From Sphingopyxis microcysteis (lineage in GTDB: Bacteria > Pseudomonadota > Alphaproteobacteria > Sphingomonadales > Sphingomonadaceae): a stretch of 64,000 nt of DNA. Every line of letters starts with the position of its first letter. Positions within the stretch are counted from its first letter, which is position 1. The notes beneath the pieces are model-generated. The model had not been told where the DNA came from. It did not search any database and saw nothing but the letters and a program-made list of their open reading frames with translations. Both the position numbers and the translations under genes were made by a program. Positions 30,601 to 39,712 of the stretch are shown piece by piece. Where the stretch lies: assembly GCF_012274265.1 (NCBI RefSeq), contig NZ_JAANYY010000002.1, positions 558,001 to 622,000 on the forward strand. The letters run 5' to 3'.

Positions 30601-31731
30601 TCAGATCAGACTCAACAGATCGGTCGGCCCCGCCGTCTCGGCCTCATCCTCATCATCTTCGCCCTCGAACTTGCTGAGCGTCAGCCCCAGCAAGCGTATG
30701 CCCTGTTCGGTCGGTAGCAGCGGCGCCAGGATCGCTTCGCCCGCCGCCAGCAACGCGGCGCCGTCCAATATCGGCGCCGCCACCGATTTCGCCCGAGTGA
30801 TCGTCCGGAAATCGGCGTAGCGCAGCTTCAGCGTGACCGTCCGCCCGCGCGCCCCTTTCTTCGCGGCGCGGTCCCACACGACGGTGCAGACATGCGCGAG
30901 CGCCTCGCGAATTTCGGTATCGGTGATCAGGTCGTTGAAGAAGGTGCGTTCACCACCCAGCGACTTCAGCGGGCGGTTCGATTTGACCCGCCGATGGTCG
31001 ATACCGCGCGCCAGGTTGAACAGCCATTCGGCGCTGTTGCCGAAATTCTCTGCCAGCCACAGCGGGTCTTTTGCCGCGAGATCGGCGCCTGAAAAAACCC
31101 CGAGCCCTTCCATCTTCGCCGCTGTCACCGGCCCGATGCCGTGAAAACGGCGGATCGACAATGTCTGGACGAACGCGGCGCCCTTGCCCGGCGGGATGAC
31201 GGTCAATCCGTCGGGCTTGTTCTGGTCGGACGCCAGCTTGGCGATGAACTTGTTATAGGAAACGCCGGCAGACGCAGTCAGGCCGGTTTCCTCGCGGATT
31301 CGGCGGCGGATCAGCCTGGCGGTCGCGGTTGCGCTGCCCAATCCCATCTTGTCGGCGCTGACGTCGAGATAGGCCTCGTCGAGCGACAGCGGTTCGACCT
31401 CGTCGGCATAGTCGCGAAAGATCGCGCGGATCTGGTGCGAGATGTCGCGGTACACCTCGAACCGCGGCGGGACAAAGATCAGCGCCGGGCACTGGCGCTT
31501 CGCGGTGATGCTCGGCATCGCTGACCGCACCCCGAACTTGCGCGCCTCGTAACTTGCCGCCGCGACGACGCCGCGCCGCGACGATCCGCCGACCGCGACC
31601 GGCTGCCCGCGCAGCGCCGGATCGTCGCGCTGCTCGACCGACGCGTAAAAGGCGTCCATGTCGACATGGATGATCTTGCGAACAGGGGCGTCCGCGCCGT
31701 CACCGGGGTTGAGGTCCGCGTCGTCGTGCAC
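30601..31731 (-). CDS. dinB: DNA polymerase IV (DinB)
   Basis: A 376-residue Y-family translesion polymerase. The palm carboxylates lie in HVDMDAFYASVEQ and SLDEAYLDVS; the helix-hairpin-helix region HGIGPVTAAKMEGLG and a C-terminal little-finger domain follow. The terminal TDLLSLI could be a degenerate beta-clamp-binding motif. No alphaproteobacterial LexA box (GTTC-N7-GTTC) is visible upstream. Confidence 0.95.
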   Translation of the reverse strand: MHDDADLNPGDGADAPVRKIIHVDMDAFYASVEQRDDPALRGQPVAVGGSSRRGVVAAASYEARKFGVRSAMPSITAKRQCPALIFVPPRFEVYRDISHQIRAIFRDYADEVEPLSLDEAYLDVSADKMGLGSATATARLIRRRIREETGLTASAGVSYNKFIAKLASDQNKPDGLTVIPPGKGAAFVQTLSIRRFHGIGPVTAAKMEGLGVFSGADLAAKDPLWLAENFGNSAEWLFNLARGIDHRRVKSNRPLKSLGGERTFFNDLITDTEIREALAHVCTVVWDRAAKKGARGRTVTLKLRYADFRTITRAKSVAAPILDGAALLAAGEAILAPLLPTEQGIRLLGLTLSKFEGEDDEDEAETAGPTDLLSLI

Positions 31732-31832
31732 GGCGCAGCTTTAGCATGTTGCCATGATGTTCTCAACGATGCGCACGACGCCGGGCTTGACGAAGATGGG
31801 GCAAACTGGCAATCGCCGCCGACCTTGGGTGA

Positions 31833-31906
31833 GCGGGTATAGCATAGTGGTAATGCTCTAGCCTTCCAAGCTAGCTAGGCGGGTTCGATTCCCGCTACCC
31901 GCTCCA
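31833..31906 (+). tRNA. tRNA-Gly (anticodon TCC)
   Basis: A 74-base cloverleaf: acceptor GCGGGTA/TACCCGC, anticodon stem CTAGC/GCTAG with loop CTTCCAA, T arm GCGGG/CCCGC around TTCGATT, and an encoded TCCA end. The anticodon TCC reads GGA and GGG. The next 117 bases up to the deaminase gene hold nothing recognisable. Confidence 0.96.
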
Positions 31907-32023
31907 ACAATATTCGCCAGATTCACGCCAATTTGTCTGCCGATCGGGGCGCAGTGAGGGAGCGTTCACTGCAATCGGTCCCAAGCCGATGATCGATCAT
32001 CCCGCGATCCGGCAGTCGCGATT

Positions 32024-33052
32024 TCAAACGGTTTCGGTCACCTTGCGCAGATGGCGCGGATTGTCGGGATCATATCCGCGCTGAACCGCCAGCGCGTTCA
32101 CCGCGCGATAAAAGGTCTGGACTTGCAGGATGGGCTCCAGCACCGGATGTCCGGCGATCGTAGGCAGGCTGATGGTGCCGGGAACACCGCCGCCGACGAC
32201 AAATACGCGGCCGCCGCGTTCGCCCACCTCGGCTGCCAGCCGGTCGATGCCTTGGGCACTTTCGTCGCTCTGGCGAAACACGAGGAGCGGGAAATCGGCG
32301 CCGACCAGCGCCAATGGCCCGTGGCGAACTTCGGCGGCGCTAAAGGCTTCGGCGTGCAGACCGCAAGTTTCCTTGAACTTGAGCGCCGCCTCCTGCGCGA
32401 TTCCCAGGCCCGGCCCGCGTCCGATGACGTAGAGGCCGCGCGCCATCGTCAGGCCGTCGGCGAGCGGCGACCAATCGAGCTCCCAAGCTGCTGCCAGTTT
32501 GTCGGGTATCGCCAATAGCTGGTCGGCAAGCGTCCGGTCGCGGCTCCACCGCGCGACCAGGTTCGCCAATGCCGTCAGCGTTGCGATGTAGCTTTTGGTC
32601 GCCGCCACCGACCGTTCGGCGCCGGCGCCGATCGAGATCACCGTGTCGGCGATCTCCGCCAGTGGCGCGCCCGGGGCGTTGACGAGTGCGACGGTCTGCG
32701 CGCCCGATCGCGCTGCCGCTTGGGTAGCGGCGAGCAGGTCGGGGCTTTGTCCCGACTGCGAAATGGCGATCCACAGCGCGTCGCACAATTTCGGTGTGAC
32801 CTGATAGACCGAGCTTATCGAGGGCGGCGCCGAGGTTACCGGGATCCCCAACCGGGTTTCGATCAGATATTTGGCAAAGGTGGCGGCGTGATCGGAACTG
32901 CCCCGTGCGCACGTCGCGACCATCTGCGGACTGTCCGCGCAAAGCCGCCGCGCTAGCGGTTCGATGCTGTCCGCCGCGCCGACAAGCTGCGCCGCGACGA
33001 TTGCGGCGGCGCTGGCCGCTTCCGCGTGCATAAGCGTTTGTTCGGCGATCAT
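32024..33052 (-). CDS. SIS-domain sugar-phosphate deaminase (NagB-II-like)
   Basis: A 342-residue protein with two SIS domains like the isomerase half of GlmS but without the glutaminase part. Characteristic segments are ARGSSDHAATFAKYLIE, ISQSGQSPDL, GAERSVAATKSYIATL, GRGPGLGIAQEAALKFKETC and EAFSAAEVRHGP. This matches NagB-II-type glucosamine-6-phosphate deaminases, which give fructose-6-phosphate and ammonia. The start ATG 33052 overlaps the end of the transporter gene. The much longer open frame to 34075 is a shadow of that gene. Other SIS isomerases cannot be ruled out. Confidence 0.85.
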   Translation of the reverse strand: MIAEQTLMHAEAASAAAIVAAQLVGAADSIEPLARRLCADSPQMVATCARGSSDHAATFAKYLIETRLGIPVTSAPPSISSVYQVTPKLCDALWIAISQSGQSPDLLAATQAAARSGAQTVALVNAPGAPLAEIADTVISIGAGAERSVAATKSYIATLTALANLVARWSRDRTLADQLLAIPDKLAAAWELDWSPLADGLTMARGLYVIGRGPGLGIAQEAALKFKETCGLHAEAFSAAEVRHGPLALVGADFPLLVFRQSDESAQGIDRLAAEVGERGGRVFVVGGGVPGTISLPTIAGHPVLEPILQVQTFYRAVNALAVQRGYDPDNPRHLRKVTETV

Positions 33053-34308
33053 TGGCTGTCGCCCTCCGCCGCGACAGCCGGACGCAGCCGCTTTCGCAGG
33101 TCGATCGTCTGGTTGCGTGTAAGCGGATCGGCCCAGAAACTGACGCTGAGAATGAAGCCAAGCAAAGCAAAGACGATAAGCAAGGCGGCTCTGAGCCCCA
33201 TCCATTCGCCGACGATACCCACCAGAAGCGGGGCGATCGCGCCGCCCAATATCCCCGTGCACAATATTCCCGAAAACGCTCCATGGTCGCGCGATACCGA
33301 ATTCAGCGCCAGGGCGAAGATGATGGAAAACATCACCGAAATGCACAGGCCTGCGGCGGGGAAGGCGATCAGCGACGCACTCCGCCCGCCGAACAGCGCC
33401 GCCGCGACGCAGGCGATTGCGGCGATCGCCGCGATACGCAGCACGATTTTGGAATCGATGAGCTTGAGCAGGACCAGTCCCAGCGCGCAGCCGATCACCA
33501 TCCAGCCCCAGAACATCGCGACCGCGCGCGCACCTTCGGTTTCGGGCGCGACGCCGTGATAGGTTGCCAGAAATTGCGACATCCAGTTGGCAAGGCTCTG
33601 TTCGGTGCCGACATAAGCGGCGATGGCGAGAAAAAAGAACCGAACCTTGCGATCCGCAATGAGCTGGCGATAGGCAAGGGCGTTGCCCGCGCGCTCGTCG
33701 GCTTTCAGGACGATATGGGGAACGCGCATTGCGATCGTGCCGACGATCAGCACGGCAAAAATGGCGCCGAAAACCCAGTAGAGCGCGATCCACGCCGGGT
33801 CGGTCGCGGGCAAGCCAAATAGAGACGCGTTCCGCGTACCACGCGCCATCATGGCGGCAAAGACCAAGGGGCTGACGAAGGAAGCAAGGCCGAAAACAAG
33901 TTGGCCCATGACCGAAAAGAACGCGAAGTTCGCCTCGCCCCCGGCAGTGCGCATCAGCGGATTGATCACCACCTGCAACATCGCCATGCCCACGCCGATG
34001 ACAAACAGGGCGCCAACGGCAACCGCATAACTTGGCAGCAATGCGAACAGCAGCGCTCCGGTCAGATTGAGGCAAAAAGCGGTCACGAGCGTCGTTTTTG
34101 GGCCGACCGTTTCAACCATGATGCCGGCGGGGATCGACACCACTCCGTAAGCGAGGAAGAATGAGAAGGGGAGGAAGCCGGCAAGCGTCAGGCTCAGACC
34201 GAAATCCCGGATAATTACCGGCATCAGTGGGCCGATAATGTTGGTTACGAACGAGATCGCGAACCACACGATCAATATGTAGCAAACCACCAGCGTCCGA
34301 TTGGCCAT
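33049..34308 (-). CDS. MFS sugar transporter (FucP/NagP-like)
   Basis: A 419-residue inner-membrane protein with about twelve hydrophobic segments. The N-terminal ISFVTNIIGPLMPVIIRDFG and FFLAYGVVSIPAGIMVE, and the central GWMVIGCALGLVLLK, resemble the fucose/GlcNAc-glucose symporter group (FHS family). By position it should import the sugar handled by the kinase and deaminase. Its end overlaps the deaminase start by ATGA. Confidence 0.85.
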   Translation of the reverse strand: MANRTLVVCYILIVWFAISFVTNIIGPLMPVIIRDFGLSLTLAGFLPFSFFLAYGVVSIPAGIMVETVGPKTTLVTAFCLNLTGALLFALLPSYAVAVGALFVIGVGMAMLQVVINPLMRTAGGEANFAFFSVMGQLVFGLASFVSPLVFAAMMARGTRNASLFGLPATDPAWIALYWVFGAIFAVLIVGTIAMRVPHIVLKADERAGNALAYRQLIADRKVRFFFLAIAAYVGTEQSLANWMSQFLATYHGVAPETEGARAVAMFWGWMVIGCALGLVLLKLIDSKIVLRIAAIAAIACVAAALFGGRSASLIAFPAAGLCISVMFSIIFALALNSVSRDHGAFSGILCTGILGGAIAPLLVGIVGEWMGLRAALLIVFALLGFILSVSFWADPLTRNQTIDLRKRLRPAVAAEGDSQ

Positions 34309-34342
34309 TTTCCCTCTCCCGCGACCGATATAGTTTCTTGTG

Positions 34343-35302
34343 TCAGGACTCCGCCAGCGCGCGGTCGATCGCGAACTCGCCTTGCTCGATCGCTTGGCGC
34401 GGAAAGCGCGCGATCACCCGTGCGGCTGTTCGGCAACCCGCTCCCAGCGCGTCCGCCAGCGACGCGCCGCGCAGGCGTGCGTCGAGATAACCGGCGTTGA
34501 AGGAATCGCCGGCGCCGATCGTGTCGAACGGTTGCACGAGCGGCGCGGTACTGGCGACTCTGGTCCCGGCTTGGAGCCCTACGGCGCCTTTGGGGCCGGT
34601 TTTGGCGATCAGCGTCGCATTGGGGCGTAGCGCGGGTGCAAGCCGCTGCATCGCGCGGTCGAGGTCATCCTCTCCGGCGAGCGCGGTGATTTCGATTTCA
34701 TTCAACAAAATATGATCGCAAGCGGCGACCCAGCCCAGCATTTCGCCGCGGGTCGCTTCGGTCCAGCCACCCGAAGGCCAACCTGTATCCAATGCGATCT
34801 GATAGCCGAGCTTGCGCAACGTGGCGATGATCGTGTCATAAACTGCGCGCATTCGCGGCAACAGGAACACGCCGGTCAAAAGCGCGATCGCTCCCGGGAA
34901 GGGGGCGGCGTGGATCTGTCGCTCGATATTCTGCCAGCACAGTTTTTCAAGATGCCCACGCGTCGTGAAGAAGGTGCGTTCCCCGCAATCATGAATGATC
35001 CCCGTCGAGATCGACGTTGCTGCGTCGCAGCCATGAAGGTCGGTGCTGACATCCGCAAATTGTTGGGCCAGCCACCCGCCGAAGGAATCATTTCCTACCT
35101 CCGAAAAGAGCAGGCATGGCGCACCGAGGTACCGCATGGCGAGCGCGGTGTTTCCCGCCGACCCGCCTGCGCGCATCTCGCTGCGCTCCATCAACGTCTC
35201 GGTGCCAATCGCCGGCCAGCCGTCGACGGTGCCCAGGATCAGGTCGATACAAATGTCGCCGATGATGGTGAGGCCGGGCGCGGCGGCGTCGTGTTGCGTC
35301 AT
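34343..35302 (-). CDS. PfkB-family carbohydrate kinase
   Basis: A 319-residue ribokinase-like kinase. The N-terminal GDICIDLIL, the GGSAGNTALAMRYLG substrate lid and the C-terminal DTIGAGDSFNAGYL anion hole with its catalytic Asp are all present. It is the first gene of the kinase-transporter-deaminase operon. Since the next enzyme looks like an aminosugar-phosphate deaminase, glucosamine is a plausible substrate; this is inference. Confidence 0.85.
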   Translation of the reverse strand: MTQHDAAAPGLTIIGDICIDLILGTVDGWPAIGTETLMERSEMRAGGSAGNTALAMRYLGAPCLLFSEVGNDSFGGWLAQQFADVSTDLHGCDAATSISTGIIHDCGERTFFTTRGHLEKLCWQNIERQIHAAPFPGAIALLTGVFLLPRMRAVYDTIIATLRKLGYQIALDTGWPSGGWTEATRGEMLGWVAACDHILLNEIEITALAGEDDLDRAMQRLAPALRPNATLIAKTGPKGAVGLQAGTRVASTAPLVQPFDTIGAGDSFNAGYLDARLRGASLADALGAGCRTAARVIARFPRQAIEQGEFAIDRALAES

Positions 35303-35402
35303 GAACTGCTTCTGCTCGATCTGCTTTGGCGGATCGGATCACGGCACAGCGCTTGGCTGGCCTTGGTGTCCTCCCCTGATGACCCTACAGGCCGTTGCCC
35401 GG

Positions 35403-35460
35403 ATAATGGTCGATCGGGAGGGTCGCTGTCAATTAATAAATCTATCGGATAGAAGAAATC
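35403..35460 (-). promoter_or_regulatory. Promoter and operator-like element of the kinase operon
   Basis: On the minus strand, TTGACA (35432-35427) and CATTAT (35408-35403) make a -35/-10 pair with 18 bases between. Directly upstream lies ATCCGATAGATTTATTAA, including the perfect palindrome CTATCCGATAG (35452-35442). The same element precedes the TonB-receptor promoter at 36831. The site also lies 66 bases before the ROK gene on the other strand, so it may control that too. Confidence 0.65.
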
Positions 35461-35525
35461 AAAAGCTGGCCATGACCGCGCCGCTTTCGTAAGACCTGTC
35501 GGAATTGGGCTTGTGGAGTGCGAAT

Positions 35526-36779
35526 ATGACCAGCAGGGGAGCCACCCAGCAATCGAGCGCCCCCTATAATCGCCGGATCGTGCTCGACGTGATCCGGCGG
35601 CAAAAAGAGGTGGCGCGCAAGGACATCATCGACCTGGTTTCGCTCAGCCCGCAAACCGTTGCGAACATCACGCAGGACCTCGAATCGCTGGGTCTGATCG
35701 TATCGAAACGGATTACAGGCGCGAAATCGCGCGGCCAGCCGCCGATGGCTTACGCACTCAATCCGCGCGGCGGCGATTCGATCGGCATCAGCCTGGAGCC
35801 GCGCAGGGTGACGGCGGCGCTGGTCAATCTGGTGGGTGAAGTGCTCCATCGCGTCGAACAGGACATCGATGCGCGCGACCAGCGTGCCACGCTGGAGGCG
35901 GTCGTCGCGATCGTTCGCGATCTGTCGCGCCGGTCGTCGGATGCGCAGCGGATATGGGGGGTCGGCGTCGCGTTGCCCGGCCCCTTTGACGTTCCCGACC
36001 TCAGCTTTGTCGGTCCGACCGCGCTGGAAGGGTGGACCAATCTCTCGATTCTCGACCAGATCCGGCGGGCGACCGGCTTTCACGTCTTTCACAATATCGA
36101 CAGCGTCGCGGGTGCGCTGGGCGAATCGCTTTTTGGCGTGGCGCAGAATCTTGACGGCTTTTTCTACCTGCATTTCGGCGTCGGCCTTGGCGGTACGCTC
36201 GTCATCAACAAAAGCGCCCATGGCGGCGCCAACGGCAATGCCACCGAGATCGGTCACATCCCGATCGTGCCGCATGGCAAGGCCTGTTATTGCGGCAATC
36301 ATGGCTGCCTCGAACGCTATCTTTCGCTGCATTCGCTGTCCGAATTCATCCGTGGAACACCCGATGACGAGCTGAGCCAATCGGAAATCGGCGCCCTGCT
36401 GGCCGACGAAGATCCGCGCCTGATGGAATGGTGTACGCAGGCGGCGACGCATTTGCGCAGCGCGGTGTGCATTATCGAGAATATGCTCGACCCAGCGACG
36501 ATCGTCATCGGTGGCTCGGCGCCCCGCGCGCTGGCCGAGCGCGTCGTGGCGCTAGCGATGCCGCTCCGCCACTCGGTACGCGCAGCCGTCGCCGGCGCGC
36601 CGCCGCGCATCGTCCTGTCCGAACATCAGGAGGATAGTTCGATCCTCGGCGCCGCAGTATTGCCGATCCACGAGATGCTCTCGCCGCGCTTCGACCTGCT
36701 TCTGCACGAGCGGCAGGACCGGCTGGACGTCAACAAAATCCTCGGCGAACCGCGACCTCAACGCATGCCGCGCTTTTGA
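35526..36779 (+). CDS. ROK-family transcriptional repressor (NagC/Mlc-like)
   Basis: The 417-residue protein has an N-terminal winged helix (about residues 15-75, RRIVLDVIRRQKEVARKDI) and a C-terminal ROK domain. The ROK zinc motif CYCGNHGCLERY and the sugar-binding GNATEIGH are intact, so it should sense a free or phosphorylated sugar. ATG 35526 follows GGAG by eight bases; the TTG at 35505 lacks a site. It lies between the two operons that share an operator-like element, consistent with being their repressor. Confidence 0.9.
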   Translation: MTSRGATQQSSAPYNRRIVLDVIRRQKEVARKDIIDLVSLSPQTVANITQDLESLGLIVSKRITGAKSRGQPPMAYALNPRGGDSIGISLEPRRVTAALVNLVGEVLHRVEQDIDARDQRATLEAVVAIVRDLSRRSSDAQRIWGVGVALPGPFDVPDLSFVGPTALEGWTNLSILDQIRRATGFHVFHNIDSVAGALGESLFGVAQNLDGFFYLHFGVGLGGTLVINKSAHGGANGNATEIGHIPIVPHGKACYCGNHGCLERYLSLHSLSEFIRGTPDDELSQSEIGALLADEDPRLMEWCTQAATHLRSAVCIIENMLDPATIVIGGSAPRALAERVVALAMPLRHSVRAAVAGAPPRIVLSEHQEDSSILGAAVLPIHEMLSPRFDLLLHERQDRLDVNKILGEPRPQRMPRF

Positions 36780-36830
36780 GCCGCGGGTGGGGAGCGCGCC
36801 CCAAGCCCGTGCGGGCCAATAAATAAAAAC

Positions 36831-36876
36831 ATCCAATAGAAGTAATATTGACATGCTGTGATGGGAGCGCTTAAGC
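36831..36876 (+). promoter_or_regulatory. Promoter and operator-like element of the TonB-receptor operon
   Basis: ATCCAATAGAAGTAATA is followed at once by TTGACA (36848-36853), 17 bases and TTAAGC (36871-36876). The element matches the one before the kinase operon (ATCCGATAGA..TAAT..TTGACA) with one gap and few mismatches, in the same orientation relative to transcription. About 115 bases of leader without an ORF follow before the receptor gene. Confidence 0.6.
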
Positions 36877-36992
36877 TGCGACAGAATCAGATGTCGTTTG
36901 CAGGCCGCATCAGCGGGCGCCGACGATCCTGTGATCGCACAACGGATGGCTGGCGATGAACGCCGGACACGATCCATCAAGGGGAGGTAGGC

Positions 36993-39620
36993 ATGCGGAG
37001 CCGGCTTAAGAGGTCCAACGTCAATTTTCGTCGCCGTTTGTGGCTTGGGAGCGCATGCGCGGCGATCGGCTTTTCCGCCCAGCCGGGGATCGCTGTAGCG
37101 CAGGATGCATCCGCAACACCCGCTTCGGACGAAATCATCGTCACCGCGAACCGCGTCGAGCAAAATCTGCAGGACGTGTCGGGGGTCGTGCAGGCGTTCA
37201 CAGCCGATCAGCTGCGTCTCGACGGCATTGCCGATCTGCGCAATTTGCAGGTCGCGGTACCCGGCCTCAACATCTCGAACGCCGAAGGCAATGTCGACAT
37301 CTTCATCCGCGGGGTCGGGTCAGCCAACAATACCGAACTTGGCGACCCGGCAGCGGCACCGCACTTCAACGGCACCTACATCCCGCGTCCGCGCGGGTTG
37401 GGGGTGATGTTCTATGACCTCGAACGGGTTGAGGTGAGCAAGGGGCCGCAGGGCACGCTTTTCGGTCGCAACGCGCTGGCTGGCACGCTCAACATCATCT
37501 CCGCAAAGCCGAAGCTGGGCGAATTTGGCGGATATGCGCAGGCGGAGATATCCAATCGCTCGTCCTATGGTGCAGAGGGCGCACTGAATATCCCGCTTGG
37601 CGAGACCTTCGCCGCCAGGGTTGCCGGCATGTATGTCAACAAGGACTTCGGCTATCGCAACGCCTCGACCGGCGCCGAGGCGCGCGCGCTGAAGCCCGCG
37701 GGGCTCGAGGAAAATTATGCAGGCCGCGCGTCGCTGCTGTGGGAGCCGAGCGACGCGCTAAGCGTCTCGCTGATCGGCGATTATGGCAAGGAAACGGGGA
37801 CGGGCTATCCGGGTTCGAGCATCTGGGGCGCGGTCACCGACAGCGGGCTCACTGCCGACCGGCTCAAGCTGAAAGATGTCGTCTATCGCGGTACCCAGGG
37901 CGACATGACCAACGAGCTTTGGGGCGTCCAGGGCAAGATCCTGTATGATTTCGGCACCTTCTCCGCCGAGGCGAGCGCCAGCTATCGGTCGGTCCATTTC
38001 GAGCAGAACAATGCCAGCAGTGACGGGATCGCCTATCCGCTGCGCGATCTTGACGCCATCCAGTACGACAATTTTTCGAACACCTTTTGGGAAACAAAAT
38101 CGAAAAGCCAGGTCTATGAGCTGCGCCTGTTCGCCAATGCCGACCAGCGCTTCCGCTGGAATGCAGGCGCCTTCTATTTCCAGGAAGATCAGGAGGTTTT
38201 CTTCTTCTCGCTCGCTGACCGTGGCTATTGTTGCTATTCGGGTACCGAATATACGATGCCCGACGTCCAGGGTGAAAGCTTCGCCTTCTACGGTGACGGC
38301 ACGTTCGACGTGACCGACCGTATCCGCATCTTTGGCGGCTTGCGCTACACCGACGAAAAGAAGTCGCGTTATGGCATCGGCGGTAACTGGGCATTGACGC
38401 TCGGCGGCGCGGATTTCGCATGCTGCTTTGCGACGCGCCTCGGAACCGAAGGTTTCGTCCCGTCAGGACTCAACCGGCCCAATTTCGATGTTCGCGATCT
38501 TGATACCCCGCAGGAGCGCGCCCGTTTCCTGATCGAAGGTATCAGCGCGCCCGGCCGCCGCGACACGTTGATCCAGCAGATCCAGGCGATCGCCAATGGC
38601 ACCAATCCGCTCGGCACATGTCTCGATCGGCCCGACATCGACAATGGCTTTGTCGATTGCCCCGCCGATGGGGCACACACCTACGCCGACCTCACAATCC
38701 CGACGCAGCAGTTTGGCCGCTCCAAGTTCAACTATGTCGACTGGCGCGCGGGGTTCGAACTCGATGTTGGCGAAGACTCGATGCTCTATGCCAAGGTCTC
38801 GACCGGCCACAAGTCGGGTGGTTTCAACGACAGCTTCGATCCCGATCTGGTGCCAGAAACATACAAGCCCGAAGACGTCCTCGTCTATGAGGTCGGAACG
38901 CGCAATATCTTCGATGCCTTTGGCCGCCGCGCGACCTTCAACCTGACGGGTTTCTACTATGAGTATAATAACCAGGTCTTCCAGGATCTGACCTGCATCA
39001 ACTTCGATCCGACCGCGACCCCGCCGTGCAACGGCTTCGCATTGGTCAATCGTAACGTGGGCGCCTCGCGGCTCTATGGCATCGAAGCGGAAACGGGTTT
39101 CCGCCTGCCCGGGAATTTCGGGCTCGACCTCAATTTTGTCTGGCTCGATACCAAGGTCACCGACGGTGTGGTCGCGGATTCGCGCGCGCAGGACTTTAGC
39201 GCAGGGGGCAATTCGCCGTTGATCAGCCTGAAGGGCAACGACCTGCCGCTGGCGTCGAAACTCAACATCACCGCGCGGCTGTCGCAACATTTCGATGCCG
39301 GTCCGGGCAAGTTCGATTGGCAGGCCTTGCTTGCTTATCGCTCATCCTATTATCTGTCGCAGTTCAACGAGAACGACATCGTTTTCCTTGATGGTACGCG
39401 TCTGACGGCACTGGAGGCGGGCTTTCCCGACAAGCAAAAGGGCTTTGCGACGCTCAACCTTGGGGCGGGTTATACGATCGGCAATTTCCGTTTCGAAGCG
39501 TGGGCGTCCAACCTGATGAACGAAGAGGCATCGACGAAGGCGCTGGTCGGATCTTCGCTCAATCTGCGCTTCCTTAACGATGCGCGAAGCTATGGCTTGC
39601 GCGCCCGGGTGACCTTCTGA
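36993..39620 (+). CDS. TonB-dependent outer-membrane receptor
   Basis: An 875-residue receptor with a signal peptide (basic N-terminus, then LWLGSACAAIGF, cleavage near AVAQDA), a TonB-box-like DEIIVTANR, a plug domain (about 55-165: VPGLNI, IRGVG, VEVSKGPQGTLFGRNALAG), and a long beta-barrel ending in aromatic VTF. It would import oligosaccharides across the outer membrane using TonB energy. Co-location with the GH9 enzyme and sugar genes points to a glycan substrate. The start has GGGGAGG at 36981-36987. Cys-rich loops (CCYSG, ACCFA) in the barrel are unusual but seen in sphingomonads. Confidence 0.93.
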   Translation: MRSRLKRSNVNFRRRLWLGSACAAIGFSAQPGIAVAQDASATPASDEIIVTANRVEQNLQDVSGVVQAFTADQLRLDGIADLRNLQVAVPGLNISNAEGNVDIFIRGVGSANNTELGDPAAAPHFNGTYIPRPRGLGVMFYDLERVEVSKGPQGTLFGRNALAGTLNIISAKPKLGEFGGYAQAEISNRSSYGAEGALNIPLGETFAARVAGMYVNKDFGYRNASTGAEARALKPAGLEENYAGRASLLWEPSDALSVSLIGDYGKETGTGYPGSSIWGAVTDSGLTADRLKLKDVVYRGTQGDMTNELWGVQGKILYDFGTFSAEASASYRSVHFEQNNASSDGIAYPLRDLDAIQYDNFSNTFWETKSKSQVYELRLFANADQRFRWNAGAFYFQEDQEVFFFSLADRGYCCYSGTEYTMPDVQGESFAFYGDGTFDVTDRIRIFGGLRYTDEKKSRYGIGGNWALTLGGADFACCFATRLGTEGFVPSGLNRPNFDVRDLDTPQERARFLIEGISAPGRRDTLIQQIQAIANGTNPLGTCLDRPDIDNGFVDCPADGAHTYADLTIPTQQFGRSKFNYVDWRAGFELDVGEDSMLYAKVSTGHKSGGFNDSFDPDLVPETYKPEDVLVYEVGTRNIFDAFGRRATFNLTGFYYEYNNQVFQDLTCINFDPTATPPCNGFALVNRNVGASRLYGIEAETGFRLPGNFGLDLNFVWLDTKVTDGVVADSRAQDFSAGGNSPLISLKGNDLPLASKLNITARLSQHFDAGPGKFDWQALLAYRSSYYLSQFNENDIVFLDGTRLTALEAGFPDKQKGFATLNLGAGYTIGNFRFEAWASNLMNEEASTKALVGSSLNLRFLNDARSYGLRARVTF

Positions 39621-39712
39621 CGCGCGCGCCTGACAAGGACACGACGGGTAGGCGGGCCTGGGCTAGCGTATAGAGCGATAAGAGCATGGCGGCGCGGACA
39701 AGGGAGAGAGGG

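Noticed and set aside
31735..31790. Possible SOS box before dinB (GTTCTCAACGATGCG)
   Set aside because: Only one GTTC half is present; the second half does not match.
32024..34075. Extended 683-residue version of the SIS deaminase
   Set aside because: The N-terminal half is a frame of the transporter gene; family homology starts at ATG 33052.
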